A stretch of 64,000 nt of DNA from Coturnix japonica. Lineage: Eukaryota > Chordata > Aves > Galliformes > Phasianidae. The notes beneath the pieces are model-generated. The model ran no database searches. It was not told the DNA's origin and saw nothing but the letters and a program-made list of their open reading frames with translations. Position numbers and translations under genes: made by a program. Below, in pieces: positions 57,846-64,000 of this stretch. Positions within the stretch are counted from its first letter, which is position 1, and each line of letters begins with the position of its first letter. Location: NCBI RefSeq assembly GCF_001577835.2, contig NC_029543.1, forward strand, positions 1,500,199 to 1,564,198, read 5' to 3'.

Positions 57846-59920
57846 GGTGTTGCTGTGTTACCTTCTTTGCCTGCATTTTGTGTTTTTAAGCTTGTTTGAA
57901 GGCCCCGAGGACGATGTGCATAGGTTTGCTTTGTTTCCTCAGGCACCGACTGCTGTAGTTGTTGCTCACTCCTATTCATGCTGCTGTGGTTTGTGAACTA
58001 CATTTAACACAGTGTTGATTGCAGCATCTCTTTAGGGAAGCTTTTCTCTTGCTTGTGGTGACAGTGTTGCTTTTAGGGTTGAAGGCTTTGGAGTGACACT
58101 GTTTTTAAGTGGAATACTGTTGTATAATATGGTGTCACTGGGTGGGATGCTTGAACTGCCTAACAGAATTAATTGCTTTAGTATTAGTGTTAACTATCAC
58201 CTCACTGGCTGGAGCTGTGCTCCTGAACTCCAGGCTGCCTCCTGAGAGCTAAAGGCCCTGTCAAATGCTGTGCTGCACATAGAGATGTTGATCCATTCTC
58301 ACTTGGAAGTGGGAGTTAGATGAGGCCATTCTCCATCACCACACTAAGATCAGAGCTGAGCACTCAGTCTGTGCTCTTAACCTGCTCAGCATGTCTAGAC
58401 ACGACGGACACAACGTGCTGCCTTCAATCCTGACCTGGTTTGGGCTCATCCCTGTGGGCGGACGATCCTGTTCCTGCTGCTTTGAGGAGCCTTCAGAAGG
58501 GCTCAGGCTGCGGGCCCATCTCTGCTTCCCTTTGCTCTCCTGTATCTCTGAGTTCTCCAGTCACCATCAGCAAGGACCCAGCAGCAGCAGTGGGTTGCAT
58601 TGGGAGGTACTTAGATTCCAAACCCCAGCTGCCTGCACAGGCAGGGCAAGAAACGCCTGGACTTTGGATTTATTTACCCTTTGGAGACGGTTCAGCTGCT
58701 TGTGTTTGCTGCTGCGTTTCAAACGAGGCAGTGTCACATGCGGGTGGGAAGAGATTAGTGTCGAGACAAAGAGCTGCGAGAGGGAACTCTTGTGTCACAA
58801 GCAGGAGAGCTCCGCTAGAGGGCACAGCGATGGCTGAGCAGGAACCCAACGTTGGGATGGTCTGGATGTGGATGTCCTGGAGCTTCACATCTACCCTTCA
58901 CCCTCTGTATCTCAGCATCATTCCCAAGGGAGGACCAGCATATTTTCCCCTTGAGCTGCAGAGTTACAGCCCGAACTTCTCATTCAGACCCAGCAGGGTG
59001 AACACCTTGTCTCTTTTCCAGCTTCTCTTGCAATGCAGTGAGCATTGAGCAGGTTGGTATCTCCAGGTCGATATCTCCATCCCCACCTGCAGCACCAACC
59101 TGTGCAGTCTGTCCTTAAGTAAAAAGCCATTGAGGACCATCCAGTTGCTGTACACAGGGCTGTGGGGTTCAGGCTCTGCTTCCAGCACAGCAGCTTTGCA
59201 GCTTCTCTTCATTATTTCCCCATTTGCTGTGCTGAAAAAGGGATGAATTTGGGAATGCTGGGGTGAATTTGGGATTGCTTTGCCTCACTTCCTATGGTTC
59301 ATCCATTAACCTTTATTCTTGGTGGAGCAGCTGTGCTTCAGTATGATGAGGAAGGGGGGGAATAATAGGCAAAGGGGAAGTAGGTTGATGAAAAACGATG
59401 TGGTTTTGGTCAGTGCTGGTGGTTAAAGCTGTGTGTGCTTGAGATTGTGCAGGGAATAACGGCAGGAGGGTGAGATGCTTCCTGGGTTTGTTCATTCAAA
59501 CATAAAGCCAAGAGGAACGAGGCCGGTGCTGTGGAATGGGAGCTTCTGTGCTGATTAAAGGCACAATCTCCTACTGCCAGGTGTCTGAAATGGAAAGTTC
59601 TTCCTGTATGAGCAATTGCACCCATGGGCACAACCACCCCTATGAGGCCATTGTGAGCTTCTCCCCTTGCACCCAGGGCCGGGTTTCCTCTGGTCCCCAA
59701 CACCCATCTCACATCCTTCCTTGTGTTTATAACGAATGAGCCACATTTTGGTGCCTTTATTTGCTTAATTAAAACGACAGCGGCTCTTTTTCTTTGCACA
59801 GATGTGAACCAAAGGCAGAGCTGGGAGATGCAACAGGATGAAGAAGCTCTATAGCAGCCTGTCCTGCACTGCGTGTCCTGCATGGCCATCCATATCCCAC
59901 ATCTTTGGTGACTCATCTGT
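57846..59920. other. UQCR11-MBD3 intergenic region
   Basis: Two kb with no recognised gene or known repeat. Two overlapping ORFs at 58391-59048 (148 and 202 codons) resemble no family I know and lack splice or promoter support. Confidence 0.65.
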
Positions 59921-59924
59921 GCCC

Positions 59925-60420
59925 TATATCACACATGGGGTCCTATTGGTGATGTCCCACCCATGCCCCATGTCCTTGGTGGCCCATTCAGTCCCCATGT
60001 CCTGCATAGCCTACCCATGTGGTCACATCCTTGGTGGCCCCATTGACTCCCCATGTCCCATATGGATCCACATCCTTGGTGGCCCATTGACTCCCCATGT
60101 CCCATATGGGGTCCACGTCCTTGCTGGCCCATTGACTCCCCATATGGCCCATTCACACCCCATATTCCTGATAGCCATTCCGTGCCCTATACCCTGTGTG
60201 GTTTATCCCCCCATTATTGATGGTTCATCCCTCACCCCCATCCTTCACAGCCTGTCCATGGGGCCGTATTGATGACCCATCCATCCCCCATCTTTATGGT
60301 GGCCCTACATCCTGCACTGTTTATCCATGGGGCCCCAACCCATTAGTGGCCCATTCACTCCCTATGTCCTGCATAGATCCATGTCCTTGATGGCCAACCA
60401 CACGCTGCTGGTTCATCCCT
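59925..60420. repeat. Degenerate minisatellite, about 45-bp unit
   Basis: Repeating phrase CCTTGGTGGCCCATTGACTC followed by CCCATGTCCCATATGGGGTC and CACGT, clearest at 60030-60150 and decaying on both sides. A shorter, similar array is at about 62995-63110. Confidence 0.85.
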
Positions 60421-60890
60421 CACCCCCAAACGATCCTTTACATCCCATCCACGTTGATCACCCATCCCATTCATGATTCCCCATCCCTTCCCTGCCTCCT
60501 ACATCACTCCCACGTGTTCCCATTCACAGCCCATTCATTCCCCAAGTGCTTTATGGTGGCCCATCTCTGTGCCCTAAATACCGTCCATATCCTCCCTTCC
60601 TAAGCTCCATCCTTCAGGCCATGCCCTCAATGCCCACCCACCCCCCTCGACCCCCCTGTTGTCCCTCCCCTTCTCTCTCTGTGTGTGCTCAGCCCGGGTG
60701 GGCGCTGCGGAGCGGGGCCGGGGCTGCAGGGGGCGTGAGCGGGCGGGGGGCGGGGGGCGAACGGGGTTGAACGGGCAGAGCGGAGGGAACCGACGGAGGG
60801 GGGGGAACGATGCCCAAAGCGGCGCTACCGGGACAGCGAGGGGGGGCACGGCGCCAGGCGGTGGGGTAAGGCTGGGGGGAGAGGGGATGG

Positions 60891-61149
60891 NNNNNNNNNN
60901 NNNNNNNNNNNNNNNNNNNNNNNNNNNNNNNNNNNNNNNNNNNNNNNNNNNNNNNNNNNNNNNNNNNNNNNNNNNNNNNNNNNNNNNNNNNNNNNNNNNN
61001 NNNNNNNNNNNNNNNNNNNNNNNNNNNNNNNNNNNNNNNNNNNNNNNNNNNNNNNNNNNNNNNNNNNNNNNNNNNNNNNNNNNNNNNNNNNNNNNNNNNN
61101 NNNNNNNNNNNNNNNNNNNNNNNNNNNNNNNNNNNNNNNNNNNNNNNNN
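60891..61149. other. Assembly gap (259 N)
   Basis: All N. It interrupts the CpG island; extreme GC content is the probable cause. An exon could be hidden here. Confidence 1.
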
Positions 61150-61430
61150 TGGGGATGGGGGCGGGCTGCACCGGTGGCCATTGGGGCTCTGTGTGACCGG
61201 GGGGGGCTCAATGGGGGTCTCTGGAGGAGGATGGGGGGGGTTGAGGCTGTGTGTGTGTTTGGGGGGGGTCTCCAAGGGGCAGCTTGTACCCAGGGACTAT
61301 ATCCCGCGGCGTGACCGGGCGGAGGGATCTGCCGCCCCCGGCCCTACGGGAGGCGGAGCGTGGATTGGAGGGGGGGGCGGAGAACGGAACCGGGGGGGCG
61401 GGCGGAACGGAGAGCGGAGCTTCACGGCCG

Positions 61431-61460
61431 GAGGAGGAGGAGGAGGAGGAGGAGGAGGAG
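61431..61460. repeat. GGA trinucleotide run
   Basis: Ten GAG/GGA units in the presumed MBD3 5' UTR or promoter. Confidence 0.92.
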
Positions 61461-61585
61461 AGAAGGGGAGGAGGGCCACGGCGTGGCCCGGAGAGAGGCC
61501 GAGAGCGGGTGGAACTGCGGCCATTGGGGGAACGAGAAGCGGGGGGGGCGAGGGGAGCGGTGGGCCCGAGGCCGAGGAGGCGGAG

Positions 61586-61599
61586 ATGGAGCGGAAGAG
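61586..61599 (+). CDS. MBD3: MBD3 first coding exon (partial gene, candidate)
   Basis: MBD3 is the methyl-CpG-binding-domain family subunit of the NuRD repressor complex. ATGGAGCGGAAGAG encodes MERK plus two bases of an Arg codon, followed by GTGGGA as donor; human MBD3 begins MERKRWECPAL. Read through, the genomic frame gives MERKRWE then diverges (RVGGG) to a stop, as expected if the exon ends here and TGGGAG is a chance match. Support: MERKR match, CpG island, and UQCR11-MBD3 order. No second exon is visible before the window end, so the rest lies outside or in missing sequence. Confidence 0.6.
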
Positions 61600-61659
61600 G
61601 TGGGAGAGGGTTGGGGGGGGGGTCCTGCGTTGGGAGCTATGGGGCTGAATTGGGGGTCG

Positions 61660-61930
61660 TTGGAGGGCTGCAATGGGGGCTGTTTGGGGAATTGAGGGGC
61701 TGCTTTGGGGGCTGTATGGGGTAATTGGGGGCTGCTTGAGGTCGTTAAGGCTGTTTAGGGACTGCTTGAGGGTGTTTTGGGGCTGCTTTATGTGTTGCTT
61801 AAGGGTGTTTTTGGGTTGTTTTGGTGTTTGTTTGGAGTCATTGGAGGCTGGTTTGGGGTCATTGGGGCCCGTTTGGAGTTATTATGGGCTGCTTTGAGGT
61901 GTTGGGGGGCTGCTTTGGGGGCTGCCGGCT
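61660..61930. repeat. Degenerate GCTGTTTGGGG-type repeat
   Basis: Repeated short phrases such as GGGGCTGCTTTGGGG and TTTGGGGTCATTGG, spacing 12-35 bp, strongly G/T-biased on +. Confidence 0.75.
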
Positions 61931-62994
61931 CCCTGCTGTGTGCTGCCCCATGGGTTGGGTGCTGTGGGGTGATCCCTATGCAGTGCACTCATTGCCTTGC
62001 AGTGCTGAGCGGGTCCGATGTGTGCAGGTGCTTTGGGTATCAGCAGGAGGGTCCCATCATCCCGGGGCTGCACCCACTGTCCAGTGCTACTTTGGGGTCG
62101 ATTGAAGGCACTGGGCTCAGCAGCATTGGGTATATGGTGGTCAATGGGATGTGCTATCAGCTCTGCATTCATCTTCACCATCTCCTTATGATGGTGAGGA
62201 TTAGCATTGAGCACTGGGTAGAACAGTGCTCTCTATCAGGGTCTGATGCTGGAGGTGCTCATACAGTGTTGGGTCCAGGGAACCCAGAGCTGCACTTAAA
62301 ACAGAGCTGGGGGGGGGGGGGAGAGATTAAGTGCCCTATTATTCCCAAGGTATAATGAGTTTTCCCTTAATATCAATCTGGTCAGAGATCAAAGGCATAA
62401 CGTGGCCCCGCTGCACTAATTTTTGGTTGCTGTTGCATTTTGCTTTACCTCAGAGTGGAGAATAGACGAGCAGCTCTTTATTAATACCTCTGCTATTGCT
62501 GCCTGTTGCTTACCTGGCTGTTTTCTTTCACCCAGCTGCTCTGAGCACACGGACTCGGTGAGCGTGGACAATTGTGTGCACAGCTTCCCATCAGAAATAA
62601 CTGGAAACAAACGCTCCCGTGTACGGTCACCAGCTTTGGGGATTAACACCAATCCAAGGTGAGCAGCACGGGCAGCACAGGCTGCTTTATTTGTGTGTAT
62701 GGAGATCTCATTGTGTCCTGTTGAAGTCTGATTTGGGAGGCAGATGTGTCGTACTCTACTCTGTCCTCCAGCCTTGCCAATGGGAGCAGTGCAGGAGTGC
62801 TTTATTCAGTGCAGTGGGGCTGATGGGCTGCAATAAGGTTGGGGTGGAGGGTTTGCTCTGCATGTCATGATGAGAACCATGTTAGTTGATGAAGTCTGAG
62901 TGAGTTCTGGCTGTGTGGGATCTTCTCGTGCTCTTTGTGCCCACCTGGAGAAGGAGGGTTTACAGCTGCTCTGTGCAGCAGTGCACATAGTGCT

Positions 62995-63110
62995 TCTATG
63001 TGTCTATGGGGCCACGTCTTTGGCAGCCCATCCACATCCTGCATGGCCCATTTAGTCCCAGTGTTCTGCATGGCCCAAGCTGTGGTTCTGTGCCCTTGGT
63101 GGCCCATTAA
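62995..63110. repeat. Short array related to the 59925-60420 minisatellite
   Basis: Shares GGCCCATT, CCTGCATGGCCCAT and CTTGGTGGCCCATT phrases with the larger array 2.6 kb upstream, in the same orientation. Confidence 0.6.
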
Positions 63111-64000
63111 GCAAAGCCATGTGGATGTGCTGCTTGTGTGTGGGCTGATGCTCTGCCTTAAGACAGCTGTGGGCTGTGAGCAGGGTGCCACGGGTGGGTG
63201 ATGGGGACATTGATGTGTGGATATATATCCCTGTGAGCACACCAGGATGAGAAGTGGTGACTGCAGCACTGGCTGCAGGGCTCACCTGGTCCTGGTGGGT
63301 TTGCACTGTTGCTTTCTGTGCTGCCTCATTGCATCCCATAGAGGTGTGGGGGCACCAGGGTGAGTTCAGGACCTGCTACCACCAATAATGGGGACAGTGG
63401 ATGTGATGCAGGCAGGAAAGGGGAGAGGAAAAGAGGAGGAAAAGCATTTTGCCTTCTAACCATCATGAGGCTTTGAGCATATGCTTCTGATTGGGGGGGG
63501 GGGGGGCTTTTGGTGTTGGTTCGGACCATCTCTGTTTCAATTAAAGGCTGGCAATATCCGGAGCGAGCTGGTGGGATTTGTTTTGCCTTTTGTCCCTCCC
63601 TTCCCAAGTTGTGAGGATCTGGCGGATGCGAAATGGGGAGAGGAGAACAGAGGGGAGGAGACTCGTGGAGTGAGGCAGGAGGAGGGATCCTGCTGGCAGC
63701 ACAGAGACAAAGGCTGAGCTGAGCACAGAGAGTGGGCACCTGGCGGCCACGTGCCCTCAATGGGCTGCGTGCATCCGACCCATCTGCACCCATAGAGCCC
63801 TCGATAGCAGATTCAGGCTCTATGGGGCTGTTCTATTAGCACTGGGTAGACAGAATGATGTGGGAATCACTCGTGGCGTCGTGGTTCCCTGCTTTGTAGG
63901 GGTGGGAAGAAGCTCACAGCACCAGGACCTGCAGCTACATCCAGAACAGGTTGTTTGCTGCAGTTTTATGACAAGTTTTCTTCCTTTTGGGTCTCATTCG

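Larger units (their letters stand above)
60680..61660. promoter_or_regulatory. MBD3: CpG island, presumed MBD3 promoter
   Basis: Very GC- and CpG-rich on both sides of a 259-base N gap. Contains several GGGCGGG-type boxes and a GGA run. Its place after UQCR11 and the ATG exon at 61586 fit the MBD3 promoter. Confidence 0.7.
61600..64000. other. Presumed MBD3 intron 1
   Basis: No MBD-domain exon found. Contains a degenerate GGGGCTGTTTGGGG-type repeat at about 61660-61930, a short copy of the GGCCCATT-type minisatellite (62995-63110), and G runs at 62309-62320 and 63495-63507. Confidence 0.5.

Noticed and set aside
58391-59048. Two overlapping open frames (148 and 202 codons) between UQCR11 and MBD3
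   Set aside because: No similarity I recognise, no splice or promoter signal, and no gene expected here from the human order.
61586-61645. Reading the MBD3 exon straight through GTGGGAG as coding
   Set aside because: The frame diverges from MBD3 after MERKRWE and stops soon after. A splice donor at 61600 explains it better.
60659-61648. 329-codon open frame through the CpG island
   Set aside because: It includes 259 N and is only open because N codons were not read as stops.

Overview
This window looks like bird nuclear DNA, most likely a galliform such as chicken, from a small GC-rich gene-dense chromosome. The grounds are CR1 LINE 3'-end fragments (the typical bird repeat), many short G-rich minisatellites, some very short introns, and the gene order TCF3 - UQCR11 - MBD3. 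That order matches human 19p13.3; from general knowledge the equivalent in chicken is chromosome 28. All recognised genes lie on the + strand.

Layout. Positions 1-340 are a 15-bp-unit tandem repeat cut by the window edge. About 590-1110 is a CpG-rich, GC-box and CCAAT-box promoter region, probably that of TCF3; its non-coding exon 1 could not be placed. TCF3 (E2A, the E-protein bHLH transcription factor) fills 3346 to about 55125. Its 18 coding exon positions, one with two mutually exclusive versions, were placed by splice sites, reading phase and similarity to remembered human TCF3. The phases close exactly: 667 residues for the E12 form and 663 for the E47 form. The E12 bHLH exon is 47148-47386 and the E47 bHLH exon is 49661-49887. 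A long 3' UTR runs to AATAAA signals near 55000-55109.

UQCR11 (small subunit of mitochondrial complex III, 56 residues, the same length as human) starts at 55994, under 1 kb after the TCF3 end. Its promoter carries an NRF1 core and an X-box-like site. A second CpG island at about 60680-61660, broken by a 259-base assembly gap, contains a short ATG exon that fits the start of MBD3. The last 2.4 kb is probably MBD3 intron 1.

The remaining sequence is intron or intergenic DNA: six CR1 fragments, several minisatellites and simple repeats, and AT-rich blocks with octamer-like sites that may be enhancers. The points most worth checking are the splicing architecture of the E12/E47 region (frame-enforced exclusivity, a NAGNAG acceptor, an in-frame 231-nt candidate cassette exon), a phase-compatible alternative first exon at 21380-21446, and paired palindromic POU-like sites in intron 3. 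I found no clearly new gene system; the long ORFs inside introns look accidental.
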